Shown: positions 32,200 through 44,275 of the stretch, one piece after another | Position numbering within the stretch: position 1 is the first letter of the stretch | Layout: each line of letters opens with the position of its first letter | Translations under genes and position numbers: made by a program | Origin: Trachythela sp. YZ-2020 | Taxonomy: Eukaryota; Cnidaria; Anthozoa; Malacalcyonacea; Clavulariidae | Direction: 5' to 3' | Assembly: GCA_016169945.1 (NCBI GenBank) | Contig: JADLSH010000195.1 | Location: 186,001 to 250,000 of the forward strand | DNA: 64,000 bases | Notes under the pieces: generated by a model | The model's database searches: none | What the model was told of the DNA's origin: nothing | What the model saw: the letters and a program-made list of their open reading frames with translations, nothing else

Positions 32200-33460
32200 G
32201 ACAACACAAGACGCTCAAAATGGCGACCATAATAAGGGGCCGGATTAATACTATTAATGCACATTTTAAGTAAAATTGGGTTGCGTACATTGTTCAAATC
32301 AGTAATTTTAGATGCACAATCTTAGTGACAATAAGGGACACACACTTGAAATCTGGTTTGACGTTTATACACACCATGTACGATCCTCTTTAAAAAAATA
32401 TAGTTATATTATAAGAATTTACAGTCTATAGCATTAGCATACCATGGTCAATAATAAACCAAAACTATGACGAAAGCTCATGAATAGTATTTAGGCGCCA
32501 GAATCAAAATTTGCTTCGGTAGAGTAGCTTTGCAATTTGCGCAAACAATAATATTTGCAAAGTTTCCAAACTTATCATCATGACAATAAGCCTTGTTCAT
32601 CCACATACATGTGGATTCGCTATTTGGTGCTTCACAAAGATGTTACGGAGAAGATAAAATGCAACGACAATGAAACACCATATCAGCATCGCGTGCGTAG
32701 TATATTCATCCACGAACGTTTCTGCTAAATGTTTACATCCAAGAAATTCGCAGTTGATTTTAAAACGTTTCAAAGGAAACTACCAGTCGTTCTTTCAAGT
32801 GCAATGAAAGCAATTCCAAGGATGTCTCAAATAAATTCCAGGCTCAAATTATGGCGACCAACATTTGTCAAAATGCAGGCAAAGTGAAGTGCACACGACG
32901 AGAATATCAAGAATGGTGCTCAAAAAATCTACGACGAGATCAATCCAGCGTCTCAGCGAGTCTTTAACGTACCTTTAGAGAAAGCCCTGACAACACTTCC
33001 ATCCTTGCATATTCAAAATTAGAAAAGTCTAACTGAAAAGAAAAGAGATAGGTGAAGACAATTGTGACAGGCGAAGATGAGCATTGAACAGCACTGGAAG
33101 AATACGTCTGTAATGAGGTATCTTAATTACACTTGAATTTAATTAATATGTATTATCATTAATATATCTAATAAACTTAGTGAAACAAAATTGCATAGCT
33201 TTTAGTTGTATTACTGGCCAAATTACTGGGAAAATTTCATCTTAATAATAATAATAATGTTGATCAACCGTGTGTCGCTGGGATAAACTTTGTCATGCTA
33301 AAAACTGACTTTGGACTAAGGTTTATACCTGTACAAGCTATTTTGCAAAGTCCAAGATACAAATTACTCTACACGCTGCCAAATATTGCTCACTACAAGC
33401 AATTCACAGTTGGCCTCCCCACACTAGCCAACATTGCTCAATTTACTTAATTTACTAGTT
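32200..33460 (+). other. Weak coding relics upstream of gene J
   Basis: Mostly unassigned. From about 33300 one plus-strand frame reads FGLRFIPVQAILQSPRYKLL, then LPNIAHYKQFTVGLPTLA, interrupted by stops, and may be the decayed 5' part of gene J. I cannot define exons here. Confidence 0.3.
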
Positions 33461-33714
33461 ATTATGGCCTGACTTTGGCAGCTGCACAGCGATCTAGCTT
33501 TGCCATGACATTTGAGAGCAAAGAAGCTGGACAAGAGCAAAAAGAGATGGCAACTAGGATAACAAAATATAACAACCTGGTAACAAAATATTTGAGAAAG
33601 AAAATATGAAGCAAGATGTGGAAAGTTGTCCTTATGGCATATTTGTCAACTGGTCAGACCTCGCTCGACGACACAATATACGGAAAACAAAAGGGGAACT
33701 TGCAAAGAATGGGG
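33460..33714 (+). pseudogene. Gene J, fragment 1
   Basis: The plus strand reads FAMTFESKEAGQEQKEMATR and, after a shift, KQDVESCPYGIFVNWSDLAR, then IRKTKGELAKNG, stopping at the BEL 5' LTR. It resumes at 42235 with ITRFKRKHDRNGERIRRKKL. From memory, a GIYVNW..LA..N.I..KKGELAKNGG block followed by a basic RIRRK patch belongs to another multi-copy cnidarian protein family of unknown function. Function unknown. Confidence 0.55.
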
Positions 33715-34118
33715 TGTGACGTTCATTGACATTTAGTTCATTGACCATAGAGAATTTGTTATGTGCTGAATATGATGTTTACATTAAGTATTTAGCTAGC
33801 TAGGACTCAGAATCGTAAGAAAAACGTTTGGAAAATTAGAAACAGTGAAGTCTGTCAGTATTTTAGGCCGTTTAATAGTCATTTATAGTCGAAAATCAGA
33901 ATTAAGTCAAGTCTGATGTATTTTGCTAATAATCCTTATAGTTCAGTCTTAGTTATAGCTCTTATTTACATATTTTCTTTTGTATTATTCTTAGTTTTTA
34001 CCGCTTGTGTTACGTGTGTTTTGATATAAAATAAATGTTAGTTAACAAATCACAATGGTTATTTACATGCGAACCCGGTGCATCAGCAACTTTCTCGTGG
34101 TGCATCGAGAACGCGACA
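33715..34118 (+). repeat. BEL 5' LTR
   Basis: 404 bp, TG..CA ends. Carries a TATA-like gatataaaataaatg stretch followed by the R-U5-like acccggtgcatcagcaac block shared with the 3' LTR. Shorter than the 3' LTR because of a deletion after gctaggact. Confidence 0.88.
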
Positions 34119-34250
34119 GTAAAAATTCTGATTTTTGAATTTAAAAACTGACAAACTGACAAACTTGAAATAGCAATTTGTAAACATAGCAAATTGATTG
34201 CACTTCTAAAGAAGTTTGAGTAATACGAAGACTATATTATCGAGAAACAT

Positions 34251-36035
34251 ATGGACGAACTTATAAAGGTCACTGATGAGTACGAACTGATTACTGGTGA
34301 ACTGAGATGTTTATTCAAACAAGGCAAATATGGGGATTTTAAGGATGAAGCTGATTGGCTGAAACAGGAGCAGACTGTTAGTCGGGCATATAGTATGATT
34401 AAGAAAATAGAGATTATTCAATCAGATAGACGCTCGGAAGCACCCTCTCGACGCTCGAGATCACATTCATATCGCAGCCGCAGTTCACCTTCCGCAACAA
34501 GTAGTCGCACTAGATTAAACGCTCTAACAGAAGCCGCTGCAGCCCGCGAAAGCGCAGCATATGAACGGGTAATGGCAGTAAAAGAACACGATTGTCGCCA
34601 GCGAGAATTGGATCATGCGAAAGAAATGGCAATATTCAACGCAGACAAGAAAGTAGCTATTGCCAACGCAAAGCTTAAAGCTAATGAAGAAGCACTGCAA
34701 GAAGAGGAGTCACCATAGAGAGTCAACATTCCGGAAATCGCAGAAATGAGAACTGATAACTGGGTAAACTCTGTCGTGTCACAAGAAAATGCTTTGCCTG
34801 GGACAAACCCCCCTCCCCATGTTGGTGATAGCCCTCACGTCTCCCACAATCCCAGCAGAAACCTCGGAGACCCACTTCCAGCTATGAGTGTTGGTGACAA
34901 CCCCGACGTTCCCCATAGCCCTACGACAAACCCCAGCGATCCCGTTCCTGCAACAAGTGTTGGTGACAACCCCTATGTTCCCCATAGCCTACGACAAACC
35001 CCAGTGGTCCCGTTCCAGCAACAAGTGTTGATTACAGCCCTCATGTTCTCCATGAACCCACTACAAACCTTAGCAGTACAGTTCCAGTGATAAACGTAAG
35101 TGACAGCTCACTTCAAATGCCTAGTCAAGCCTTTATTCCTCAAGTCCGCCATGACACTATTACAAACCTTGGTTGGACAGTTCCGCTATGGAGTGTTAGT
35201 AATAGCCCACATCGAACACCTTGTCAGCCAAACTGGAGATACAACCGGAAGTCAACTTATAGAGTCATTGACATCAGCAAATCGGCAAGTGGTCGCTGGC
35301 TTAGCGAGACAAAACCTGCCTAATTGCCATCCAGACATTTTCAGTGGCGATGCGACGCTCTTTCATTCTTGGAAAAGAGCTTTCAGAGCCATGATCAAAG
35401 ACACATCTGTCACCGCTGAACAAGAAATCAATTATCTACGCAGTTTCACTCGTGGAGAAGTCCTACGTGTTGTACACAATTTCAGAAAACGTCATCAGAA
35501 TGATCCCACAACCGTTCTTCAAAATCTCTGAAAAGAATTAGAGACACGTTTCGGAAGCGCAGCTGTCATAACGAATGCCTTGTTGGAGCGTCTACACAAC
35601 TCGTCAAATTTCCACGAAAGGGATCATGCTAAACTTCAAGAATTCGCAGATCTATGTGCAGACGTGAACAGTCAAATTGACAACCTACCTGGACTAGCTT
35701 GTCTGCATTACCCTGGAGCTATTCGACCAATTGTTGAAAAATGACCAGCATCCCTAAGATTGAAGTGGGAGAAAGAAGTTGTCAAGCATGCTGAGAGTAA
35801 CCATGATGCATACCCAGGCTTAAGTATTTTTACTCAGGTAGTAAAAACTCAAGCGAAGATCAAGAACCATCCCAATATTCTTGCAGGTAGCCTCCAGAAA
35901 CCCATCTTCGAAAGACATAAAGAAAAACCGAGATATCAAAGGGTCCTGCGAACAAACTTGGATGGTGAAGAGAACACCTACCAGGAGCCACCACTGCCAC
36001 CTGTCAAGAAGTGGTGCCCCTACCATAACTGTGAT
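34251..36035 (+). pseudogene. BEL gag, 5' part
   Basis: Opens with MDELIKVTDEYELITGELRC, an RS-rich stretch and a long alanine/charged coiled-coil-like helix (residues about 90-150). After a stop at 34716 comes a proline-rich repeat region (34824 to about 35160, 69-nt period), then the DUF1759-like core: FSGDATLFHSWKRAFRAMI, LRSFTRGEVLRVVHNF, TRFGSAAVITNALLERL, LKWEKEVVKHAES. Stops at 35529 and about 35742 and shifts break it. It ends at KKWCPYHNCD, where LINE-D is inserted, and resumes at 38839 with HNLTECKAF. Gag forms the particle that packages the element's RNA. Confidence 0.82.
34824..35160 (+). repeat. 69-bp coding minisatellite in BEL gag
   Basis: ggtgaYaRcccy starts recur at 34824, 34893 and 34962, exactly 69 bp apart, with decayed copies near 35029 and 35098. 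The unit encodes VGDNPDVPHSPTTNPSDPVP-type 23-residue proline/asparagine-rich repeats. Because 69 is divisible by three, copy number can change without breaking frame. Confidence 0.85.
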
Positions 36036-38802
36036 TAAGTCGTTAATATTCCGAAATTTAGCTTGGTCAGAAAAGATAGACCTATTGGAAGGGGTGGTGG
36101 AGTGCAAGTGTATATACGGGAAAGTATAACTTACAAACTTCGACTCGACTTGTCAAATGATCAATATGAGTGTGTTTGGATTGTATTACGCCCTGTCTGG
36201 CTTCCAAGATCAATTTCTAGAATTGCAATTGCATGTGTGTACATTCCTCCATCTGTAAATATGGAGACGGTAAATAGTTTCTGTGACTATTTTTGCTACT
36301 GTTATGATAAATTGAAATCGGAAAGCCCATGCACAGCAATCATTGCAGCTGGTGATTTCAACCCTGACAGTAATGGGTTGAATATAAGAACAATCACACG
36401 CCAATGCCACATAAAACAAATAGTAAAAACACCAACCAGGGGTAATGCCGTGTTGGACCTAATTATTACGGACATACATAAGTTTTACGAAGATCCAGAA
36501 ATACTGCCCCCCCTTGGAACTTCTGACCATAAACGAATTGTATGGAGACCAAAAAATTGAAATCAGTTAGGAAACAAAAAAGGAAAAAGAACAGTAACTG
36601 TAAGGCCGCTGAGAGACTCATCTATACTTCAATTTGAGCAGTTCATTAGAGAATATAATTGGTCATTTGTATTTAACGCTGCTGAAGTCGATGATGGGGT
36701 GCGTTTATTTCTTGAGGCAACTAATAACATGTTTGATACCTTCTTCCCCTGTAAATCAATCAAAGTGTATGAGGACGATAAACCATATATCACTGGAAGA
36801 ATCAAGGAAATGATGCATAATCGCGATAAAGCATACCAACGTGGACAAGCTGAACGCTTTAAGTATCTACGAAATAAAATTATATCTGAGATTCGGAAAG
36901 AGAAAAATAAATTTTATGAAAAGAGAATTAAACCGATATGCAGCCATAACCCAAAGCAATGGTGGAAACAGATAAAGAAAGTTGTTGGAACTAAGAAGAA
37001 TTCAGTCTCTATTATAGATCCGGAAACTGAAAATCCACTAAGCGCAAAAGAGTCCGCTGAGTTTATTAACACCTTTTTCACAGACCTAACTAAGAACTAC
37101 CCAGAAGTGGCTGATGAGTGGCTGACGATTACAGCAGATGAGACTCTGCCTCAAATCTCTGTGACGAATCTCATAAAGAAATTAAAAGGCATAGATGCCA
37201 ATAAAGCACATGGGCCATTTGATCCCTGTTTAAAGATAATAAAGTTATTCGCTGAATATTTTGCGGTACCTTTAGTACATATTTTTAATCAATCCTTCCA
37301 AACTATGAAATTCCCGGAGGTTTGGAAAATTTCTAACATCTGTGCTATTAAGAGTTAAGACCGATTTCCCTTACTAGCGTACTCTCCAAAGTGCAAGAAT
37401 CGTATGCTGTTGAATGGATCCTTGAGGACGTTCAAGAAGAAATTAGTGATTCTCAATTTGGTGGCCTGGCGGGATCTTCAGCTGTTTTGACGTTAGTGTA
37501 TTTGGTACATAATTGGTATAAGTGCATGGAAAACACGGAAAAAGTTGTAAGAATCTCCTTTTTGGACTTTCGTAAAGCCTATGATTTGATCAACCATAAC
37601 ATTTTGTTAGGAAATTTTATGGACATTGGTGTGCGCCCTTCGTTAGTAAGATGGTTTGCGACGTATTTACAAGGTAGACTACAAATGTGTACGTTTAGAA
37701 ACCACAAATCAGAGTGTAAAAGTTTAAGAGGAGGGATCCCACAAGGAAGTAAATTGGGGCCCCTGGCCTTCATTATAAAGATTAACCAGCTGGCCAATGT
37801 TGTTGAAACACCAAATGATGATCAGAATGGAGGTTCTGACCAAGACGACATTGTTATTTTTATGGATGACACTACTTTATCCGAGGTGATTGATGTCACT
37901 GATCATGTATCTGGAAATTGTATCGGAAATAGTCAAAATAATATTGATAACATAATTCGGTTCACGGAAAATGAGCAAATGGAATTAAACGCCAAGAAAT
38001 GCAATGAAATGGTAGTAAATTTTAGAAAGATTAAGACTGTAATCCCTCCTGTCTGCATTGGGCAACAACCAATGTCTAGAGTCAAAACGTACAAGTTATT
38101 GGGACTCTGGATAGACGATGATTTAAATTGGGAATCAAATACAGAGTACATTATTAAGAAAGCAACCAAACGTCTATATTTTTTGAAGGTTCTTAAGGGT
38201 TATGGCGCACCAAAAAATGACCTCAAGACCTTTTATTGCTGTGTAATCAGATCAACTTTGGAGTATGGTGCCCAGGTATGGAACGGCAACTTGACGCAAG
38301 CACAGCGTAATGATATTGAAAGAGTACAGAAACGAGCCTTGAGGATAATTGTTCCTGAATATGAGTACAATCGTGCGCTTCAGGAATGTGAACTAAAAAC
38401 GTTACAGGAACGTAGAGATGATTTATGTGTTCGTCTCATCAAGCAGATGTCAGAGCCATCACATAAATTACATTCATTGCTTCCTAGGAAATGCTCTGAG
38501 GTAAAAGGAAGAGAAACTCGAACAAATCCGAACAAATTTTATAACTTCTTCTACAGAACCGAAAGATTTAAACGCAGTCCGTTAGTATATGCAATAGATA
38601 AATACAACGATAGGCTAAAACTGTAGGTTTTAATTTGAGAACGTTCTATATATATAGTCGTATATTTTAGTCGTATTTTAGATATAAATTTGTATATACA
38701 TGTAATATTTTAGAATTAGTTGTAATCTTAACTAGTAGTTGAACCAAATTGTAAACACATTATAATTTAGCGTATCTGCTATTGAAATGTGGGAAATAAA
38801 GC

Positions 38803-38834
<32 letters not shown>
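36036..38834 (+). mobile_element. LINE-D, 5'-truncated CR1/L2-like retrotransposon in BEL gag
   Basis: Flanked by a TGAT target duplication (36032-36035, 38835-38838). The host gag codons CPYHNCD and HNLTECK rejoin in frame when it is removed. It begins inside the endonuclease domain (5' truncation is typical of target-primed reverse transcription) and ends in an aataaagcc(att)n tail at 38800-38834. Confidence 0.92.
36063..38626 (+). pseudogene. LINE-D endonuclease (partial) plus RT
   Basis: Endonuclease: GGGVQVYIRE, AGDFNPDSNG, TPTRGNAVLDLI and TSDHKRIVW (catalytic D, N, D and H present, N-terminal third missing). After a stop at 36558 comes the connector PKQWWKQIKKVVG and a broken HGPFDP version of the GPDGIP box. 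A one-base shift near 37355 (RPISLTSVLSKVQ) leads into a 411-codon open RT: FLDFRKAYDLINHNIL, GGIPQGSKLGPLAFII, FMDDTTLSEV (F-M-D-D instead of Y-V-D-D), YKLLGLWIDDDLNWES, CVIRSTLEYGAQVWNG, and a stop at 38624. Three lesions in 2.6 kb suggest moderate age, younger than BEL. Confidence 0.88.
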
Positions 38835-38835
<1 letters not shown>

Positions 38836-38838
38836 GAT

Positions 38839-39300
38839 CGTCACAACTTGACCGAGTGCAAAGCCTTTGCAACAAAATCTTTAAGTGAAAAAACAGAGTG
38901 GATACAGAAGGCCGGATTGTGTTTTCGGTGCTTTAAGGAGGGACATCAAGCCATAAAGTGCAGGGCCAAGATTAGCTGCACTATTTGTGGGAACGATCGT
39001 CACCTTGCTCTACTACACAAAGAAAAGGTAGACAATGATAGTAAAGATGAGAAGAACATGCAACCTGACGGCGAGGAGGATGCAACCAAGCGAGTAAAAA
39101 GTGCATGCACAGCAGTATGCGGAGATAATAATGGTGGCGTTTCCTGTAGTAAAATTTTGCTTGTGGACATTGTCAAACCGGACGAACTAAATGTATCCTG
39201 TCGAGTGTAAGCAATTATTGACGACCAAAGCAACAGCCCTCTCATTAGCAGCCAGCTAGCGGACAAGCTCGGAGCAGACGGTCCGAAGGAATAATATTAC
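38839..39300 (+). pseudogene. BEL gag zinc knuckle and start of protease
   Basis: CFRCFKEGHQAIKC is a CX2CX4HX4C zinc knuckle, followed by CTICGNDRHLALLH, a second partial knuckle-like box, as in BEL gag. Further on AIIDDQSNSPLISS is the BEL-type aspartic protease box (DDQSN in place of DSG). Frame lost by about 39290. Confidence 0.82.
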
Positions 39301-40409
39301 CTATCAACCTGCAGCGGTAATAGAGAAACCAAGTTTGGTCGACGAGTTTCCGCACTGGTCATAAGATCTGCTTCAAATGGTGGAGAGGCGCACCTACCAA
39401 CGCTCGTAGAATGTGACCATTTCCCCGATGACAAGAAAGAGATACCTACTTCGGAGGTAGCACAGAGGTTCCTTCATCTTCGGACATTTCCAAAGAGATT
39501 CTACCTATAGATGAAAGTGCAGGCGTGCACATTCTCCTTGGTCGAGACGCAGCCGAGCTGCTGAAAATTCGAGCGTTCAAGAACGGTCCAAAGGGCGCCC
39601 CTGGGCACAGAAGCTATTGCTAGGGTGGACAATCACGGGTCAAGTATGCTTGAATTGTTTAAATGGACCCGTCCACATCGAAGCTTGAAAGTCATTTGTC
39701 GTTCCAGATAGCAGTGACGAAGCACACAAAGCAGAAGTTTCAACCTCTGTAAAAATAGATGGCGTGGATTATCACGTAGTTTCATGTCCAAATCAACTGA
39801 AGATCACGGACAGTGTCATAGGGACTAATGTGTTTTGCTCAAACCCGCTTGATAACGAAGTCAGCCTTTCCATTGAAGACCAGAAATTTCTGGAAGCAAT
39901 GAAGAAACAGATCCACAAAAACAGTACTGGACACTGGGAAATGCCCTTGCCATTTCGGCAAGCAGACACTGTTTTGCCCAACAACCGCTCTCAAGCTGTT
40001 CATCGTCTCAATGGCCTACTGAAAGCCGCAGATCGAGAAAAACTATATGGGGTTTATGGAAACAATGATCAGTAAGCGGCACGCGACGCCCATTCCACCA
40101 AAGGAAATACAAGGACAGAGTGGCCATGTTTGGTACTTGCCACACTTTGGAGTGTATCACCCAAAGAAACCGACCAAAGCACGTGTTGTGTTCGATGCGT
40201 CAGCGGAGTTTGATGGAGTGTCGTTGAGCAAGGTTCTGTTACCCGGTCCTGATCTAATGAACAGCTTGCTTGGCGTTCTGATTCGTTCCCGCAAAGAAAG
40301 AATGGGAGTATTGTGCGACCTCGAGCAAATGTTTTATTCCTTTTACGTCAACCCAGAACATCGGGACTATCTACGATTCCTCTGGTACCAAGACAACGAA
40401 CCAATTTAA
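39300..40409 (+). pseudogene. BEL protease remainder and RT fingers
   Basis: Fragments include NGGEAHLPTLVECDHFPDDK, DYHVVSCPNQLK, TGHWEMPLPF, GHVWYLPHFGVYHPKKPTKA, RVVFDASAEFDG and LLPGPDLMNSLLGVL, the BEL RT fingers, then EHRDYLRFLWYQDN. The frame ends at 40409 exactly where the deletion of the palm begins. Confidence 0.85.
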
Positions 40410-41105
40410 GGCTGCACAAAGTCATTTCCAAATCTGTAGACGTTATGGAAGCTTTTTCAACGGAGGACAGAGCCAAAGGCGTACGGGATTTAAACCTCCG
40501 TCGAGATACTCTTCCAGCCCAGCGATCCATTGGAGTCTACTGGGACCTCGAGAACGACGTATTCACCTTCCACGTTTCTCTGCCCAATAAGCCTTTCACC
40601 CACCGAGGAGTCCTTTCGGTGATCAACAGCGTGTACGATCCCCTTGGAATGGCAGAACCGGCTATGTTAGAAGGAAGAAAGCTACTACAACAGCTGATAG
40701 CTACGAGCAAAGGGACTGTCGGCAATATCCCTCTTGCATGGGATGACCCTCTTCCTGAAAAAATCATGAATCGATGGCAGTGCTGGAAAGATTCCCTCCA
40801 AGACCTGCAACACGTTTCTGTTGCTAGATGCTACCGTCCGAAAGAGTTTGGTACAGCAGTGAGAGCAGAGCTACATGGTTTCTCAGACGCAAGTCAGGAC
40901 GCGATTGGAGCGTCAGTGTACTTCAAGCTTTGGAACGAGAAGAAAGAAGTTTCGGTATCATTCGTCTACGGGCAGGCAAGATTGGCCCCGACACATCCCG
41001 TCAGCATACCTCGTCTGGAGCTATGTGGAGCAGTCTTAATAGTCGAGGCAGTGCAGAAGATATTAAGGGAGATTGACATTGAAATCGCGCATTTGAAAAT
41101 TGTAT
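40410..41105 (+). pseudogene. BEL RT thumb and RNase H, catalytic palm deleted
   Basis: TNLRLHKVISKSVDVMEAF follows directly after FLWYQDNEP, whereas family members have about 80-90 residues between them including the YVDD catalytic box. That box is gone. Then YWDLENDVFTFHV, TKRGVLS-type VNSVYDPLGMAEPAM and AELHGFSDASQDAIGASVYF (RNase H). It breaks off after VEAVQKILREIDIE, where a second, larger deletion removes the rest of RNase H and the integrase zinc and catalytic core. Confidence 0.85.
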
Positions 41106-41779
41106 TGTTGAATTTGCGCATCTTGCTAAGGTCCAACGATTCGTCACGGAACAAGGATGCAAGTGGGAACTGAATCCACCGTATGCATCCCATTTTGGCA
41201 GTGTATGGGAGAGGCAAATTGGAACCATTCGTCGCGTTTTAGATGGCATGTTCGTTGAACTCGGTAAGACTCAGCTGACCTTCTAGCAACCTTAATGGCG
41301 GAAGTAACAGGAATTGTCAATGCTCGGCCATTGACCGCTGTACCAACGGACGTGGACGACCCACAACCGCTGTCACCCGCTATGCTGATTACCATGAAGA
41401 CCCGTCCTCTAGGACCTCTACCTGGCAACTTGGAAACGAGTTCAGTACCTCGCAGACCAATTCTGGCTGAGATGGCGTCGAGAGTACCTTCAGTCTCTTC
41501 AACCAAGAAAAAAGTGGAACCAGCCGCAGAGAGACCTCGTCGAGGGCGATATCGTGTTGATGCAGGAAGATGGAGAATATCGTAATGACTGGCGACGAGT
41601 CACGAACGCCATTAGGAGTGAAGACGGCAAGGTGAGAAAGGTTTCCATCACAGTCATGAGAGATGGCAAGAAGAAAGTTATGTCGCGCCCTGTCAAGGAG
41701 CTGATCCTTCTGATTCCCGGGGATGGAGTCAACAGAACACAACGAGGAACGGTGAGAAAGAATTGGTCTGGGCGAGGAG
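41106..41779 (+). pseudogene. BEL integrase C-terminal part
   Basis: EFAHLAKVQRFVTEQGCKWE, then NPPYASHFGSVWERQIGTIR, then NARPLTAVPTDVDDPQPLSP, QFWLRWRREYLQSL, and the C-terminal DLVEGDIVLMQEDGEYRNDW with RPVKELILL, in three different frames. The first two integrase catalytic acidic residues lie in the deleted part; the E-side helix (VWERQI) remains. Ends at the purine tract before the 3' LTR. Confidence 0.85.
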
Positions 41780-42234
41780 TGTCACGTTCATTGACATTTA
41801 GTAAGTTGAAGTTAACCATAGAGAATTTGTTATGTGCTGAATAACATGTTTACATTAAGTATTTAGCTAGCTAGGACTTGATAACCGCTGACTTACTGGT
41901 TCGTGTGCTCAGAATCGTAGGAAAAACGTTTGGAATATTAAAAACAGTGAAGTCTGTTAGTATTTTAGGCCGTTTAATAGCTATTTATAGTCGAAAATCA
42001 GATGTAAGTCAAGTCTGATGTATTTTGCTAATAATCCTTATAGCCCAATCTTAGTTATAGCTCTTATTTACATATTTTCTCTTGTGTTATTCTTAGTTTT
42101 TACCGCTTGTGTATTCGTGTGTTTTGATATAAAATAAAGTTGGTATAAATGGAGTAGTTAACACATCACAATGGTTATTTACATGCGAACCCGGTGCATC
42201 AGCAACCTTCTCGTGGTGCATTGAGAACGCGACA
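41780..42234 (+). repeat. BEL 3' LTR
   Basis: 455 bp, collinear with the 5' LTR but with an extra ttgataaccgctgacttact stretch and several other indels. Followed by tggga. Confidence 0.88.
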
Positions 42235-44275
42235 TGGGAGTTAAATAGCCCAATAGTGGTTAATGTCAGAAGGAGTTGATATAACCAGGTTCAAGCGAAA
42301 GCATGATCGAAATGGTGAACGAATTAGGAGGAAGAAACTTAGTGGAGAAGGACGAGAGATTACAGTTGCAACTCAACAAACTATCGATAGTTTGAAGACC
42401 GAGTGGAGAAATATAATCTTAACAGGGGAATATACTGTTGGACAGCAAATTACACCAAGAAAGGTAATTAACAGCTATGAGAAAATGTTTTTGTGAAGCA
42501 TTTTGCTGTTCAATTTCAGCATAAATGCTTGAGTCCCAGTATTTATACTAGAAATGCTTCAACTATTATGACCGAGTTTTATCTGGTATCAATTGTCAGT
42601 AATGAATAATCAATGTTTACTTTAGCCAGTGAGTATTAGATCTACTATTGTGTAGACAGGAAGGAGGCTTTAAAAAAATTACAATATAAATATATTGATG
42701 AAAATTAAAGAATACACTCGCTGCCTATAAATTATAGTTCAAATAAGCAGGGAGACAATTGAAATAATTTTTCACTGTATTTAAATGTAATTTCTTCCAT
42801 ATTCATTTCAGTATGAAAAGATGGTTCTAAACAGCAATGGGGATCGAGATAGTTAAAACTGAGTTTGTGGTGGAAGGAAGCAGCCCTTGGTTGAAATTAG
42901 GGAAAGAACTTTGATATAGCAGGAGAAATTCATGAGACATCGCTCGGATAAGGACTATGACATTATGACCAACGAGATTGTGACAGCATTGCTGAAAGCT
43001 ATAAATGAGTGCAATGAGAGAGAAAGTGTAGAGTCAATGCGGATTGGGCTGAAAGATATCGAAAGGATGAGGCATTTCAAGATTTGGCATGATTTCTCGA
43101 TGATTGCGAATCATGGTTAATTGGTATTTATGGTGCCATGCCTTTATGACCCTGCAATTCATTATACAACTGCAGAGTACCAAAACCTTACAGCTTTTAA
43201 AACGTGGACGTGCAAATGAAAGTTGAGAAGCCTGAAGTATACATAGTAGTAAGGTCAGGAAGTTCAGACGTTGAGCTACTAACCTATTATGTTGACACAC
43301 GTCTTGAGTGCCTGGAAGATCTTAAACTGTAAAAAGAAGATGGAACTGATGTAAGTGATACAATGCGCTTTCTTGATGGGGACAGCCCAGCTCGTCAACT
43401 AAGATCTGGTCAACGAAAAGGAGGAAACTTTTATTGTTCTGGATGTGGTACAAGTGCACAGCAGGCATACGATCTGGATGTTTGTTTTTCCTGCCACTAT
43501 ATGTCCTTGACCGAGCAACAACAACTGGTGCTTTCTGAGCCCATAGGAAGAAATAATTATCTAGCAAAAGCCTCCAAGCCACTCTTAAAATTTGACGAAA
43601 GTTGAACTAATTCGAGAACTGAATGCCAGAGGAATTATGAAGGGGATACACAGAAGGAACTTGAGAAGCTTTTGACAGGGGAGCTTCATGGCGTCCAAAG
43701 AGTACCAGCTTTCCTTGGATCCTTCAACTGTGAGAAGTATGAACTGCTTAGTTTTCAGCCACTGCATAACATAGGCAAGCACATCGAGAACATTTTAACA
43801 GAGATAACATCTGCCAGAGAAAGACGCTACTGCAGTGAAGGATGTTATTCAATATTCAATTGGTGGTAAGGATACAAAGTGCACATTTGATTACAGAGAT
43901 GTGCACTTATTATCCTTGCAAAGCAGTCCTCAAAGATTATTTATTCAAACCTTGTCCAGCAACTACTGACCACCATAGTTGAAATCCAACGAATTGCCTA
44001 CAGTCCTAAAGCTGGTAGGACACCAAAATCAGTCCTACTCTACGTCTTCACAACATGAAATGGTAACGTGGAATCTTGTGCATGGAGATATTAGGCTTTA
44101 AGCTGAAAAAACTGACGACCTGCAAGTTATATGGCAATTATTACCACAACATCACCAGCCATGCTGCCATGCAGTACCGACTTATCAATGTCAAATCATG
44201 CAATGTTTAAAACAGGACAGATTCTTTAATACTATCACAAAGTCAACATCCTCAATGATGGTTGTCCAATACTGT
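42235..44275 (+). pseudogene. Gene J, fragment 2 (main body)
   Basis: Continues fragment 1: ITRFKRKHDRNGERIRRKKL, NIILTGEYTVGQQITPRKV, then an apparent intron or gap (42500-42900), RHFKIWHDFSMIANHG, LVFMVPCLYDPAIHYTTAEY, KVEKPEVYIVVRSGSSDVEL, TMRFLDGDSPARQLRSGQRK, FYCSGCGTSAQQAYDLDV (possible zinc-binding CSGCG), LTGELHGVQRVPAFLGSFN, YELLSFQPLHNIGKHIENIL, IVEIQRIAYSPKAGRTPKSV and RFFNTITKSTSS. At least five stops or shifts make it a pseudogene. From memory this block order is a roughly 1000-residue multi-copy cnidarian family of unknown function, often associated with repeats. I infer a mobile-element origin but cannot prove it. Confidence 0.62.

Larger units (their letters stand above)
33715..42234 (+). 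mobile_element. BEL/Pao LTR retrotransposon, decayed
   Basis: The 5' LTR (33715-34118) and 3' LTR (41780-42234) both start TGTSACGTTCATTGACATTT and end AACGCGACA. A 5-bp target duplication, tgggg / tggga, has one mismatch. A purine tract (gggcgaggag) precedes the 3' LTR. Internal order is gag, zinc knuckle, protease, RT, RNase H, integrase, all broken. LINE-D is inserted in gag. The element sits in gene J. The LTRs differ by several indels, including about 30 bp missing from the 5' copy, so it is old. Confidence 0.9.
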
